Positions 49,482 to 59,061 are shown, counted from the stretch's first letter. The stretch: 64,000 nucleotides of DNA from CAWUFC02 sp963921335 (GCA_963921335.3 CAWUFC020000001.1:1798001-1862000); one strand, 5' to 3'. Notes: generated by a model from the sequence alone, not told the origin. A program made the numbers and translations.

Positions 49482-49592
49482 GCCTACAGAGTAGTGCACG
49501 CTGGGCCAGAGCGCACACTCGGTGCAGATTCATGAACCATATCGTCTGTCCGCCTGCACTATACTCAATGCAATCTTGCCAGAGGAAGAGTC

Positions 49593-50363
49593 ATGCAAAA
49601 GTACGATGGCCTCAATGAGGACATAGTGAAGCGCTTCGCGCCACGGCCCGGTCGACGGGAGTTATTGCCACCCATGAGTGAGAAAGCGCAGGTGGCCCTG
49701 CTGTGCAGGATGATCTTCAATGAGGGCAGGAACGAGCACATCGCCGGCCATATCACCTATCGGGCCAGCGATGGCAATATTCTGGTGAATCCCTGGGAGC
49801 TGGCCTGGGATGAGCTGACGGCCAGCGATATCCTCACCCTGAATGAACAAGGTGAGGTGATCGACGGCGACTGGAACGTCACACCTGCCATCGGCCTTCA
49901 TCTGCAGATTCACGCCCTTCGCCCCGAGATCAACGTGGTCATTCACAACCATGCCCACTGGAGCGGTATCTGGGCCAATGCGCAACGGGTGCCGCCGATT
50001 GTCGACCAGACTGCTGCCCATGTACCCGGCGATCTGCCCCTGTTTGACGAGTATGACGGCACTTTCGAAGATGACGATGCGACGATGGCGGCGGCCAAGG
50101 CCCTCGGCGATGCCGGCTGGGCCTTGCTGGCCAATCATGGCTCACTGGTCGTCGCCAAGGACTTGCGCCAGGCGCACCTGAGGGTGCTCACCCTTGAATG
50201 GCGCGCCCAGCGTGCCTGGTATGCTGAGGCCATTGGGGGTGGGGTGGCCCTGCCTGACAAGATTGTGCAACAGGTAGGGATTACCGACGCCAATGGTTTC
50301 CCGTTTCAGTTTGAAGCCATGGCCCGGCGAGAGCTGCGCGCTGATCCGTCGATCCTGGACTAG
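49593..50363 (+). CDS. Class II aldolase/adducin family protein
   Basis: A 256-residue metal-dependent aldolase-fold protein. HNHAHWSGIWA (about 114-124) gives zinc His residues, and NHGSLVVAKDL carries the third His. GHITYRASDGNILVNPW is the phosphate-binding region of sugar-phosphate aldolases. Some relatives act as decarboxylases or epimerases. AGAGGAAGAG before ATG 49593 is a strong SD. First gene of a collinear block that continues with a TauD dioxygenase after 12 bases. Confidence 0.9.
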   Translation: MQKYDGLNEDIVKRFAPRPGRRELLPPMSEKAQVALLCRMIFNEGRNEHIAGHITYRASDGNILVNPWELAWDELTASDILTLNEQGEVIDGDWNVTPAIGLHLQIHALRPEINVVIHNHAHWSGIWANAQRVPPIVDQTAAHVPGDLPLFDEYDGTFEDDDATMAAAKALGDAGWALLANHGSLVVAKDLRQAHLRVLTLEWRAQRAWYAEAIGGGVALPDKIVQQVGITDANGFPFQFEAMARRELRADPSILD

Positions 50364-50375
50364 GGAGTAGCAGAC

Positions 50376-51305
50376 ATGAGTTTTATCGTAGAAGAACTAG
50401 CCAGCGTTGGTGCCGAGGTAAAGGGTTTCGATATCAATGACCCAATGACGCCTGAAATGGCCGCAGAGCTCAAAGCGCTCTGGTATCAATATGGCATCCT
50501 GGTGTTTCGCGGGCAGGACGTTAATCCTGAGAAGCAGATCGAGTTCAGCCGCATTTTTGGCCCACTGGAAGCACACCCGCTGAGCACTACCACGTCGCAG
50601 GAATACCCTGAACTGTTTGTGCTGGAAAACGGCAGCGATAAAGACAAATTCCAGACCGCGTTCTACCAGGGTAAGGAAATCGTCGGCCGCCTCGACTGGC
50701 ACATGGATCTGCACTACACCGGTAAGCCCAATCACGGGGCGCTGTTGCGAGCAGTGATTGTTGCGGAAGAGGACGGCCTGACCGGTTTTGGCGATCTCGA
50801 GAAAGCCTGGAACGCGCTCGATGCTGACACCCAGGCGTTGCTGAGCAAGATTGAAGTGGCCTACCAGTTCAATATGCAGCGGCGACAAATGCGCTTTGTG
50901 GATGTTGAGGGCTACGAGCCAGGGCCATTCAGTCCCAAGAAACCATCCGACATGGGTTTTCCAGATTTTCCCGACTCTATCTACCCCGCCGTGGTTGAAC
51001 ATCCTGTTACCGGGCGCAAGATTCTCGAGATCTGCGAGCAGTTTCTTGACCGGGTGATTGAGCCCGAGGCGGTAGGCCTGACACCCGATAGCGCCGATGA
51101 GCTGCTGCGCAACCTGGTGGCGCACACGCGCAAGCCCGAGTTTCACTATTTTCATGATTGGGCCGAGGGCGATATGGTGCTGTGGGACAACTGGCGCTGT
51201 ATGCACTGTACGACTGGCACCAAACCCGGGGTCCGCCGCTTGATCAATCGCACCACCATCGAGGGTGACGTCACCCTTGGACGTCAGCTGCAGGAGGCGA
51301 GCTAA
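50376..51305 (+). CDS. TauD/TfdA-family 2-oxoglutarate dioxygenase
   Basis: A 309-residue Fe(II)/2OG oxygenase. H109-x-D111 (DWHMDLHYTG) and the distal His in CMHCTTG bind iron; Arg in RRLINRTT binds 2-oxoglutarate. GILVFRGQDVNPEKQ near residue 40 is the family opening. It would hydroxylate a substrate and, in taurine- or 2,4-D-type members, release sulfite or glyoxylate. Substrate class is not evident. It sits between class II aldolase and BASS transporter genes with short gaps, so the three may handle one compound. Confidence 0.92.
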   Translation: MSFIVEELASVGAEVKGFDINDPMTPEMAAELKALWYQYGILVFRGQDVNPEKQIEFSRIFGPLEAHPLSTTTSQEYPELFVLENGSDKDKFQTAFYQGKEIVGRLDWHMDLHYTGKPNHGALLRAVIVAEEDGLTGFGDLEKAWNALDADTQALLSKIEVAYQFNMQRRQMRFVDVEGYEPGPFSPKKPSDMGFPDFPDSIYPAVVEHPVTGRKILEICEQFLDRVIEPEAVGLTPDSADELLRNLVAHTRKPEFHYFHDWAEGDMVLWDNWRCMHCTTGTKPGVRRLINRTTIEGDVTLGRQLQEAS

Positions 51306-51313
51306 GCTCAATC

Positions 51314-52177
51314 GTGGGTAATTTCCTGCTGGTGATGCTGGCCCTCATGATGTTTACCATGGGGCTGTCACTGACCTTTGCCGATTTTTCGTGGGTGATG
51401 CGCTTTCCCACCGCAGCGCTGCTGGGATGCTTTTGCCAGTTGTTGTTATTGCCTGCCATCGGGTGGGTCATTGTGCTGTGGTCTGATCTTCCCCCGGTGA
51501 TGGCACTGGGTCTCATGCTGATCTGCCTCTGCCCCGGTGGCGTGCTGTCGAACTACATCAGTTTCATGGCCCGCGGCGATGTGGCTCTGTCAGTGAGCCT
51601 CACGGTCATCAGCAGCTTTATCACGGTGTTCAGCGTGCCAGTCATGCTGAGGCTGGTGCAATCAGGTTTGGGTGCCACAGAAACAGAAGTTCAGCTGCCG
51701 GTACTGGATACCATGCAGTTTATGGCATTCGTCACCGTGATTCCCGTGGGCCTCGGGATGTTGGTTCACGCTCGCTCTGCCGCACTCGCCACCAAGCTTG
51801 CGCCCTGGATGTCTCGGATTTCATCCCTCATGCTATTTGGTTACATCCTGTACTCGATGTCCTCCAACAGCGCGAACATTGTCGATGCCATGACACAGAC
51901 CGGCGGTGCAGTGGTGGCCCTTTTGTTGCTCAGCGCACTGATCTCTGGCGCCCTCGCGCTGGCGTTCAGGCTGAGTGAGCAGCGTGTGATTACGCTGGTG
52001 ATCGAAACCGGTCTGCAGAATAGTGCACTGGCCTTTACCCTGGCCATCGTGATGCTAAAAAATGAAGCGCTGATTATTCCGAATCTGTTTTATTCGGCAG
52101 CCATGTTTGTGCCGGCCTTTGCCATGGTCGCCCTGGGTCGCTGGCGAGCCAAAGTCTCCCCGACGTATGCGAGCTAG
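51314..52177 (+). CDS. Bile acid:Na+ symporter (BASS) family transporter
   Basis: A 287-residue membrane protein with about nine to ten hydrophobic helices. LMLICLCPGGVLSNYISFMA (about 71-90) and ETGLQNSALAFTLAIVM (about 228-244) are the crossed-helix Na+-site segments of ASBT-like transporters. It imports a carboxylic or sulfonated amphipath with sodium. GTG 51314 is the probable start, eight bases after the TauD stop. It overlaps the following PQQ dehydrogenase by 11 bases, indicating that the two are expressed together. Confidence 0.9.
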   Translation: MGNFLLVMLALMMFTMGLSLTFADFSWVMRFPTAALLGCFCQLLLLPAIGWVIVLWSDLPPVMALGLMLICLCPGGVLSNYISFMARGDVALSVSLTVISSFITVFSVPVMLRLVQSGLGATETEVQLPVLDTMQFMAFVTVIPVGLGMLVHARSAALATKLAPWMSRISSLMLFGYILYSMSSNSANIVDAMTQTGGAVVALLLLSALISGALALAFRLSEQRVITLVIETGLQNSALAFTLAIVMLKNEALIIPNLFYSAAMFVPAFAMVALGRWRAKVSPTYAS

Positions 52178-54323
52178 TATTCTGCTCTTCCACTCGGCCC
52201 TGTTAGCGCTGTTAACAGGCTACGTACAATCAGCTAACGATATAGAACACAGTGGCGCCTATCGGCCGAATGCAGAGCCCGGCCAGGAATGGCGTAGCTA
52301 CCTGGGTGACAAGGCCAATACCCACGCGTCCGCGCTCAAACAAATCAATACCGACAATGTGCACCAGCTGCAGGAAGCCTGGCGTTACGACGCAGGTGGT
52401 GCGCTGAGCAATGGCATCTCGCAGATGCAGTGCAATCCAGTAGTTGTGAAGGGCATTCTTTACTGCACCGCACCCGATCTCACTGCATTTGCTCTTAATG
52501 CCGCGACGGGCGAAGAGCTTTGGCGTTTTGAAGATGCCAGTGCCGACGACGGCATTGGCGTCTACCACAGTCGCGGCGTCAGCTACTGGGAACAGGGCGA
52601 TGATCGACGCATTCTGTTTACGGCTCGCGATCGCCTGTATGCACTCAATGCCATGACCGGTCGTGTTATTCGCAGCTTTGGCGATGGGGGCTCAGTCAGC
52701 TTGCATACCGGCTTGCCGGACTGGGCCCGCGAGCAGTTGGTCATTTCAACCACGCCAGGCACTGTGTTCGAGAACCTCTTGATACTGGGCGCGCGCGTCG
52801 GTGAATTCGCCGGCTCGGCTCCCGGGCATGTGCGGGCTTTCGATGTGGTCACTGGCCAACTGCAGTGGTTGTTTCGCACCATCCCTGCGGCCGGAGAGCC
52901 GGGCTCTGAAACCTGGCCTGCGGAGGCCCTCGAAAAAGCCGGCGGCGCTAACGCCTGGGCCGGTTTCGCATTGGACGCGGAGCGGGAGCTGTTGTTTGTG
53001 CCCACTGGCTCGGCGACTTTTGATTTCTATGGCGCTGATCGCATTGGCGACAACCTGTATGCCAACACCCTGTTGGCACTCAATGCCCGTACCGGGAAAC
53101 GCGTCTGGCACTACCAGTTTGTGCGGCATGACGTGTGGGATCGTGACCTGCCCGCGCCGCCCAACCTGGTTACTCTCAACGTAGCCGGACAGTCTGTGCC
53201 AGCTGTGGCTCAAGCCACTAAAACAGGCCATGTGTTTTTGTTTCATCGTGAAACTGGCGAGCTATTGAGCCCGGTGTATGAAGAGCCTGTGCGTGGCCAA
53301 CCCATAGTGGGCGATCAGCTCAGTCCCAGCCAACCGTTGCCGCTGTCGCCGCCACCTTTTATAGAAACCCAATACCGCCCTACCGATCGCAGTCCTGACT
53401 CCTCGGCTTATGTGCTGGCGGCCATGAAGGAGTTGGACCCTTTCTCGAGTTTCCGTGCGCCCAGCGTACGCGGCACCATTTTGTATCCGGGTACGGATGG
53501 CGGGGCAGAGTGGGGCGGTATGGCCTATCACCAGCGCAGTAATATGCTTTACGTGAACGCCAATGAGGTGCCGTCTCTGCTAACACTGGTGCCGATCGAG
53601 CAGGGTGAAGACCTTAGTTTGCGTATGGCCTATGTCATGCTGTGCTCTGCCTGTCACGGCGGCGATATGCGTGGTGACGGGATATCGATTCCTTCCCTGG
53701 TTGACCTGGGCGATCGCATGGGGCCGTTGGATGCCTATCGTTTTGTGCGCTCAGGGGGCGGACGTATGCCTGCCATCGATCAGCTGCCCTGGTATATGCC
53801 CGCTGCAGCACTGGCCTATATCTACACGGTCAGTGATGAGGACCTCGCACTTCAGGCTGAGAAAAAAGCCGGCCGCAATATTGCCGATAACCAGCAATAC
53901 CTGAATGCTGGCTTTCAGGGCTTCGTCGATCAAGAGGGTTTGCCCGCATCGAAACCACCCTGGGGCAGCCTCAGTGCCATTGATTTGAACAGTCAACAGA
54001 TAGCCTGGCGCATACCCTTGGGCGACTACCCCAAAGCGCTTGCAAAAGGGTACAGCGGTTTGGGATCAGAAAACTACGGCGGTCCTGTTGTTACCGCTGG
54101 CGATCTGCTCTTTATAGCCGCTACCCCTGACCGCATGTTCAAGGCCTATGATCGACGCAATGGCGAATTACTCTGGCAGGCAGAATTACCGGCCGCGGGT
54201 TTTGCGACGCCCACCACCTACGCGGTGGATGGTCGCCAGTATGTCGTTATTGCCGCGGGCGGGGGTAAGCTGGGCCAGCCTACCGGTAGTGAGTATGTGG
54301 CCTTCGCGCTGCCGCAAATGTAA
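52167..54323 (+). CDS. PQQ-dependent dehydrogenase with internal cytochrome c domain
   Basis: A 718-residue periplasmic quinoprotein. The signal peptide (about 1-23) is followed by an eight-bladed propeller; tryptophan-docking repeats include TGEELWRFE, TGKRVWHYQ and NGELLWQAE. A heme c motif CSACH (about residue 493) with Met-rich GRMPAID lies in an insertion of about 110 residues late in the propeller. No adjacent Cys-Cys ring is seen, unlike methanol dehydrogenase. It would oxidise an alcohol or sugar-like substrate and pass electrons through its own heme. ATG 52167 begins the signal peptide and overlaps the BASS gene. Confidence 0.92.
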   Translation: MRASILLFHSALLALLTGYVQSANDIEHSGAYRPNAEPGQEWRSYLGDKANTHASALKQINTDNVHQLQEAWRYDAGGALSNGISQMQCNPVVVKGILYCTAPDLTAFALNAATGEELWRFEDASADDGIGVYHSRGVSYWEQGDDRRILFTARDRLYALNAMTGRVIRSFGDGGSVSLHTGLPDWAREQLVISTTPGTVFENLLILGARVGEFAGSAPGHVRAFDVVTGQLQWLFRTIPAAGEPGSETWPAEALEKAGGANAWAGFALDAERELLFVPTGSATFDFYGADRIGDNLYANTLLALNARTGKRVWHYQFVRHDVWDRDLPAPPNLVTLNVAGQSVPAVAQATKTGHVFLFHRETGELLSPVYEEPVRGQPIVGDQLSPSQPLPLSPPPFIETQYRPTDRSPDSSAYVLAAMKELDPFSSFRAPSVRGTILYPGTDGGAEWGGMAYHQRSNMLYVNANEVPSLLTLVPIEQGEDLSLRMAYVMLCSACHGGDMRGDGISIPSLVDLGDRMGPLDAYRFVRSGGGRMPAIDQLPWYMPAAALAYIYTVSDEDLALQAEKKAGRNIADNQQYLNAGFQGFVDQEGLPASKPPWGSLSAIDLNSQQIAWRIPLGDYPKALAKGYSGLGSENYGGPVVTAGDLLFIAATPDRMFKAYDRRNGELLWQAELPAAGFATPTTYAVDGRQYVVIAAGGGKLGQPTGSEYVAFALPQM

Positions 54324-54373
54324 GTAGGCCTTCATCGGAAGGTAAAAAAATAATAAAAAACAATGGCTTGCGA

Positions 54374-54395
54374 GTTTTACGATGTCCCGTAAAAC
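54374..54395. promoter_or_regulatory. Perfect inverted repeat upstream of LLM oxidoreductase
   Basis: GTTTTACG (54374-54381) and CGTAAAAC (54388-54395) are perfect inverted half-sites with a 6-base centre, 41 bases upstream of ATG 54436. A TetR- or MarR-type operator or a 5'UTR hairpin is possible. The TetR gene at 56861-57508 is the nearest regulator on the far side of the two-gene block. Confidence 0.5.
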
Positions 54396-54435
54396 GCAAT
54401 GTTGCAGCCGGTATCTTTTGAGGTAGCTTGTTCCC

Positions 54436-55461
54436 ATGGAATTTGTCATCAGTTTTGATATGCGCGCACCTGAATTTGGTGCGAACCCCGAGCAGCTCTA
54501 CAGCGCAGCACTGGATATGGCGGCCTGGGCAGATGAGCTGGGTTTCAATTGTGTTGGCCTCGGTGAGCATCATGCCTCCGACGATGGTTATCTGCCCTCG
54601 CCGATAGCCATGGCCGCGGCGCTGGCCGCTCGCACCCGGCAAATCAAATTGCGCCCCAATGTCTTGCTGGCGCCGCTCTGCGATCCGGTCAAGCTGGCGG
54701 AAGATCTCGTGGTGATTCAACTGCTGGCGTCGGGGCGCTTGCAGGTGGTGATCGGTGCCGGTTACCGGCCTTACGAATTCCAGATGTTTGGCACTCGCAG
54801 GGAGGATCGCAAGCAGGGCTATCTCGCCGCATTTGAGGTTCTGCGCAGGGCATGGCGAGGGGAAGAATTTGAATATGAAGGGCGACAGGTCAAAGTACGC
54901 CCGCTGCCGGCACAACCCATTCCCCTGATGCTGGGTGGTGCGCATCCTGCAGTCGCACAGCGAGCGGCGCGCATCTCCGATGGTTTCTACCCGCCGATGG
55001 GAGAAAACTGGGACGTCTATCGACAGGCGCGTATCGAGCTGGGCTGCGAAGATCCCGGTGAGTCTTTTCATACCCTCGGTCCCATTTACACCCATATCAG
55101 CCATGAACCCGAACAGGCCTGGGAGACACTGTTACCCCATGCGGTGCACTGTGTGGAGTCCTACACCGAGTGGACGGTAGAAGCCTATGGCCGCGCAGTA
55201 GGACCGTTTGCGGACGGCGTAGATCCTGATGACCTGCGCGCGAGTGGCGCTTACCAGGTGCTGACCCCTCAACAGTGCATTGACCGCATTCTGGCGATGC
55301 CCGATGCACACACCTTTATCCTCACGCCCTTGCTGGGTGGTATTGCCCCGGATTTCGCCTGGCATGGCCTGGAGCTGTTTGCCAGTGAAGTCTGGCCCCA
55401 GGTGAAGCACCGAGCACGGGATCTGCCGATTCATCCTGCGGCGGAACCTTTACAGAACTAA
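54436..55461 (+). CDS. LLM-class (luciferase-like) flavin-dependent oxidoreductase
   Basis: A 341-residue TIM-barrel oxidoreductase. GLGEHHASDDGYLPSPIAMA (about 38-57) and LASGRLQVVIGAGYRPYEF (about 95-113) are the luciferase-like signatures; HIS-bearing EHHA resembles bacterial monooxygenases that use FMNH2. LGGAHPAVAQRAARISDGF is the C-terminal phosphate-binding turn. It likely oxidises or desulfonates a small molecule, perhaps linked to the TauD and PQQ enzymes upstream. It is followed after 16 bases by the 459-aa unknown protein in the same operon. Confidence 0.9.
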   Translation: MEFVISFDMRAPEFGANPEQLYSAALDMAAWADELGFNCVGLGEHHASDDGYLPSPIAMAAALAARTRQIKLRPNVLLAPLCDPVKLAEDLVVIQLLASGRLQVVIGAGYRPYEFQMFGTRREDRKQGYLAAFEVLRRAWRGEEFEYEGRQVKVRPLPAQPIPLMLGGAHPAVAQRAARISDGFYPPMGENWDVYRQARIELGCEDPGESFHTLGPIYTHISHEPEQAWETLLPHAVHCVESYTEWTVEAYGRAVGPFADGVDPDDLRASGAYQVLTPQQCIDRILAMPDAHTFILTPLLGGIAPDFAWHGLELFASEVWPQVKHRARDLPIHPAAEPLQN

Positions 55462-55477
55462 TTCGGAGAACAAAGTG

Positions 55478-56854
55478 ATGAGTACCGAACAAGCACAGCA
55501 AGATTTGAAAGCTGCCTGGGACGATTTCATGCAGGCGCTGCAGGATACTCGCGACACCATTGATACGCCGGAGCTGTTTCCGCCTGAGGCCAGCGAACGA
55601 GTACTGGCTGAAGGTTACTGCTACCTCAGTGGTTTTATGCATCACGGCGTGGAGCGCGCCTTTCATGAAGACCCGGACTTTCCGGCTTTCCGCAATGCCC
55701 TGTCGATTTTCAATAAGTCCACAATTGAAAACAGTGATGCCATTTACTTCTATGCACCCATCGACGGAAGCAAGCGCTATCGTGTCAGCGGCAAGATGGG
55801 TGATAGCGCACACTGGCGCGGTGAGCCGCGCGCCGAGGGTTCAGGCCTGGCACCCCAGTACCTGATCTTTGAAGTGGCCACCGGCCCTATGGCAGGGGAC
55901 ACCGGCAACCTGGCAGAACTTATGCCGGGTTTCCGCACCGGCTTCGGAACCCTCGACAATGCCAGCCTGCAGTTGGACGCCGACGGTAGCTTTGAGATCT
56001 TTCTCGGTCCTGAGGAGAGCCTGGACGGTGCCGCTAACTACATCTGTACACGCAAACCGCCGAGCAAGCAGAACCCGGACGGCGACGACCGATTCGCCGG
56101 CTATATCAGCGGACGGCAACTGTTTTACGACTGGGCCAATGAAGAAGCCGTGCATCTGGAGATCGAGTGCCTCGATACCATCGGCCAGCACCCGCAGCCA
56201 TTAACACCAGAGAAAGTGGCCGCCAACCTGCGGCGCATGGGGGATATTGTGCGCGGGCAGATGCGCTTCTGGCTGCACTTCTACGACGTGGTGCTCAACG
56301 TGAACGGCAGTCACGACACAGCGGGGCAGTACTTCATGCCCGTCAACGCTTACAACCAGCCCAATGCCGCCAGCAGTGACACCGGCGGCGGCATGAGTAC
56401 TAACATCTATGCCGGTGGCTTGTTTGATCTGGCGGAAGACGAGGCGCTGTATATTGAGGCGCATTTTACCGGGGAGCCGGTGTATACCAGTATGCACCTG
56501 GGCAACCTCTGGGGTGAGTCGCCTGACTACGCCAACCACCAGAGCAGCCTGAATCATTTTCAGATGCATATGGCCGATGACAATATCCAGCGTTGGGTTG
56601 TGGCGCACAAAGATCCAGGCGTAAAGAACTGGATCGACACCACTGGCCTGCCCAAAGGCTTCCTGTCCCACCGCTGGGCATATTCGGAACTGCCTGAGAA
56701 AAGTGATTGGCCCACGATCAGCTGTCGCAAGGTTCCCTTTGCCGAGGTCAGGCAGCAGTTTCCCGAAGATATGCCGCTGCTATCAGCCGAGGAGCGCGCC
56801 GCAGAAATACGCGCGCGGGCACGCCATGTGCAGCGCCGATTCCGCGTCTTCTAG
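55478..56854 (+). CDS. Uncharacterised 458-aa protein (DUF1214-like features)
   Basis: A 458-residue soluble protein with no recognised catalytic motif. The N-terminus is helical; the middle contains alternating beta strands with YIFYAPIDGSKRYRVSGKMG-like sequence (observed: IYFYAPIDGSKRYRVSGKMG), and a later part (about 310-390) has THLGNLWGES-type sequence (observed: SMHLGNLWGES) resembling DUF1214 domain proteins. Similar proteins occur in mycobacteria and marine gammaproteobacteria next to lipid or steroid catabolism genes, from my memory of the family. ATG 55478 with GGAG ten bases upstream is used. It is the last gene of the operon. Confidence 0.8.
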   Translation: MSTEQAQQDLKAAWDDFMQALQDTRDTIDTPELFPPEASERVLAEGYCYLSGFMHHGVERAFHEDPDFPAFRNALSIFNKSTIENSDAIYFYAPIDGSKRYRVSGKMGDSAHWRGEPRAEGSGLAPQYLIFEVATGPMAGDTGNLAELMPGFRTGFGTLDNASLQLDADGSFEIFLGPEESLDGAANYICTRKPPSKQNPDGDDRFAGYISGRQLFYDWANEEAVHLEIECLDTIGQHPQPLTPEKVAANLRRMGDIVRGQMRFWLHFYDVVLNVNGSHDTAGQYFMPVNAYNQPNAASSDTGGGMSTNIYAGGLFDLAEDEALYIEAHFTGEPVYTSMHLGNLWGESPDYANHQSSLNHFQMHMADDNIQRWVVAHKDPGVKNWIDTTGLPKGFLSHRWAYSELPEKSDWPTISCRKVPFAEVRQQFPEDMPLLSAEERAAEIRARARHVQRRFRVF

Positions 56855-56860
56855 TGCGGG

Positions 56861-57508
56861 TCAGGGTCGGGTCAGATAGCTGAGCAGCAGGGCCAGTAGC
56901 TCCTGTTGAAACTGCTCAGACTCTAATTGCTGGGGTTGCTCGCGCAGAGCGCCCATGAGGCAGCCTTCCAGTGCGCGCCGTGCCATAAAAGCCATCTGCT
57001 CGGTGTCGCCCGGATGCAACTTGGCGCGGTGCCTGTGCAGGAAGCCAGCAAACCATTCTTCCCAACCCGGGTTTTTCAGTGCCAGGGTGACGTCGTTGAC
57101 TCGCTGGTGAATGTCAAAGCTCTGCTGGTACTGCAGGTAGAACTCTGGATTGAGTCGATACAGTAGCAGTAACTGATCGCACTCCATTTCGATCACGGCC
57201 GAAAGGGTCTCCTCAAGGGAGTGATTGGCCAGGGCGGCCAGTTCCTTGAAACGCGAGGCAGCGCGTTGTTCGTAGTCGCGAATCTCCTGTTCGAAGATCT
57301 CGGTCAACACAGCCTCTTTGTTCGGGAAATACTGGTAGAGGGAGGCAATATTGACACCTGCCACCTCTGCGATGCGATGTGTCGTCAGTTTGTCTGGGCC
57401 TTCGTCCCGCAGGATATTCAGGCAGGCTTGCTGGATCGATTCCACCAGCATTTGTGAGCGGGACTGGCGCGGCCGTTTGCGCGGCTGTGGTGGGGTGGGA
57501 TTATTCAC
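56861..57508 (-). CDS. TetR-family transcriptional regulator
   Basis: A 215-residue TetR regulator with the HTH at about residues 24-68: IQQACLNILRDEGPDKLTTH and the recognition helix AEVAGVNIASLYQYFPNKEA. The likely start is GTG 57508, which overlaps the TGA of the M48 protease gene (GTGA); ATG 57451 is inside the HTH and too late. The strand and overlap place it after the M48 gene, but its convergent neighbour is the 458-aa protein. It may control the aldolase-to-DUF block or the palindrome at 54374. Confidence 0.88.
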   Translation of the reverse strand: MNNPTPPQPRKRPRQSRSQMLVESIQQACLNILRDEGPDKLTTHRIAEVAGVNIASLYQYFPNKEAVLTEIFEQEIRDYEQRAASRFKELAALANHSLEETLSAVIEMECDQLLLLYRLNPEFYLQYQQSFDIHQRVNDVTLALKNPGWEEWFAGFLHRHRAKLHPGDTEQMAFMARRALEGCLMGALREQPQQLESEQFQQELLALLLSYLTRP

Positions 57509-59061
57509 TGTTGGTTGGCAACCTCGGCTGCCACCACTCGGCTGCGCCACTGTTGCGCCTGCGCATTGCTGGTCATCGGTCCAATACCGGTGTTGATGTC
57601 TATGCGTTGGCCAGCCTTTAATGTGTAGCTGCCTCGCAGGTTTCTGCGCTCCGCGATGCTGTAACCGTCTGCTGAGCGCAGTGCGCTTACACGCACGTTA
57701 GTGAGTGTGATTCCGGTGTTGTTCTTGATGGCGACACGGAGGATGCCGTCGTTGCCCGTGTAGGCCTGGCTGGCCACGTATTTATCCGGATTAGTCGCCA
57801 GGTCCATCAATACCAGTTTGTATTCCGCCTGCTTTCCGATATCGCCACCGGCCTGTTGTGCCTGCTGGTAATACCGGGTGGCCTCCTCGGTGTTACCAAG
57901 CGCAGCAGAAGTCTCGCCGAGGTAATAGGCTGAGACACCGTTGGGCAGCAGTGCGTGACTGGTCAGAAGATCCTCTTTGGCGATGGCGTATTTCTTCAAC
58001 TCAAAGCGCACCAGGCCGCGATACAGGCGCGGGCCAAAATAGTCAGGATTTTTTCTGATTGCAGTGCTGTAAGCTTGTTGCGCTTTGCCGAGATCCTTCT
58101 TCATCTGCCAGGCATGGCCGCGAGTTTCCCAGAAGCTGCTCTCTGCACTCTGAATAGCGATGGCCTCATCCAGCAGCGCCAGCGCTTTATCCGGTTCTTT
58201 ATTTTTCAGTGCGGTTTGGGCCTGCTGTTGTTTGGCGTAAGCAGGTTGGTCTTTCTTCAGTTGCGCGATGGCCTGCTGGTAGCGCTGTCGATAGCGATTG
58301 CCAGAGGGTAGCTTTTTGGCGTGTTCGCGGTTGGCATTGACCCGATCCATAGACGGTGGATGGCTGGCGAACAGGCCGCTGACGAAATCCTGCTGCTGGC
58401 CCTGGGACAGGCGTACAAAGGTTTCCTGCAAACTGACATCTGCTTGTGGGTCATAGCCGAGTGCCGCCATGTAGTTCATGCCGTAGCGATCAGCTTCCAG
58501 TTCATCGTCGCGGCCGTAACGCGCCATGAACGCGGCGGATCCGATCTGGGAGGCTGCCTGTCCCAGCTCACCGTAACCTGCAGCGGCGGCTGCTACCGTT
58601 GCGAGACCTGCGGTCAGGCTGGTGAGTTGACCGCGACTCATCTGCGAGGCGCCGTGGCGGGCCGCGGCGTGTACGATCTCGTGTCCAACTACCGCGGCCA
58701 GCTCTGCCTCATCCTGTAATTCCAGCAACAGACCCCGGTTGATGGCGATCTTTCCGCCGGGCAGGGCCCAGGCGTTGGGCACGCTATTGTTGAGGACGAC
58801 AAATTCATAAGGTAGTTGTGGCCGCTCACTGACAGCGGCGAGTTGCTGCCCGATGTTGTTGATGTAGTCCTGCAGTGAGGGGTCCACTACATAGGGGCCA
58901 CCCTGGGATTGCTGCGAGGGTGCGTACTGCTGGCTGCCGATGGCTATTTCCTGTTGTTCGCTGACCAGCGATAACTCACGCTCACCCGTCACCGGGTTGG
59001 TGGAACACCCCGCCAGTACCAACACACATCCCAACAGTGTAAGCCGCAGTGCTGTGCTCAT
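57505..59061 (-). CDS. M48-family metalloprotease lipoprotein with TPR repeats (BepA/YfgC-like)
   Basis: A 518-residue envelope protein. Lipobox LAGC (Cys19) is followed by the M48 zinc protease: HEIVH with H127, E128 and H131, and the third ligand in ELEADRYGM. A TPR region (about 300-420) carries YSTAIRKNPDYFGPRLYRGL-type repeats. The combination matches BepA-like outer-membrane-assembly proteases that degrade stalled OMPs; a C-terminal beta domain of about 100 residues extends beyond BepA. ATG 59061 begins the signal peptide. It shares its stop region with the TetR gene. Confidence 0.92.
   Translation of the reverse strand: MSTALRLTLLGCVLVLAGCSTNPVTGERELSLVSEQQEIAIGSQQYAPSQQSQGGPYVVDPSLQDYINNIGQQLAAVSERPQLPYEFVVLNNSVPNAWALPGGKIAINRGLLLELQDEAELAAVVGHEIVHAAARHGASQMSRGQLTSLTAGLATVAAAAAGYGELGQAASQIGSAAFMARYGRDDELEADRYGMNYMAALGYDPQADVSLQETFVRLSQGQQQDFVSGLFASHPPSMDRVNANREHAKKLPSGNRYRQRYQQAIAQLKKDQPAYAKQQQAQTALKNKEPDKALALLDEAIAIQSAESSFWETRGHAWQMKKDLGKAQQAYSTAIRKNPDYFGPRLYRGLVRFELKKYAIAKEDLLTSHALLPNGVSAYYLGETSAALGNTEEATRYYQQAQQAGGDIGKQAEYKLVLMDLATNPDKYVASQAYTGNDGILRVAIKNNTGITLTNVRVSALRSADGYSIAERRNLRGSYTLKAGQRIDINTGIGPMTSNAQAQQWRSRVVAAEVANQQ

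Noticed and set aside
52230..53246. Minus-strand frames inside the PQQ dehydrogenase gene
   Set aside because: Shadows of a gene with signal peptide, heme motif and propeller repeats.
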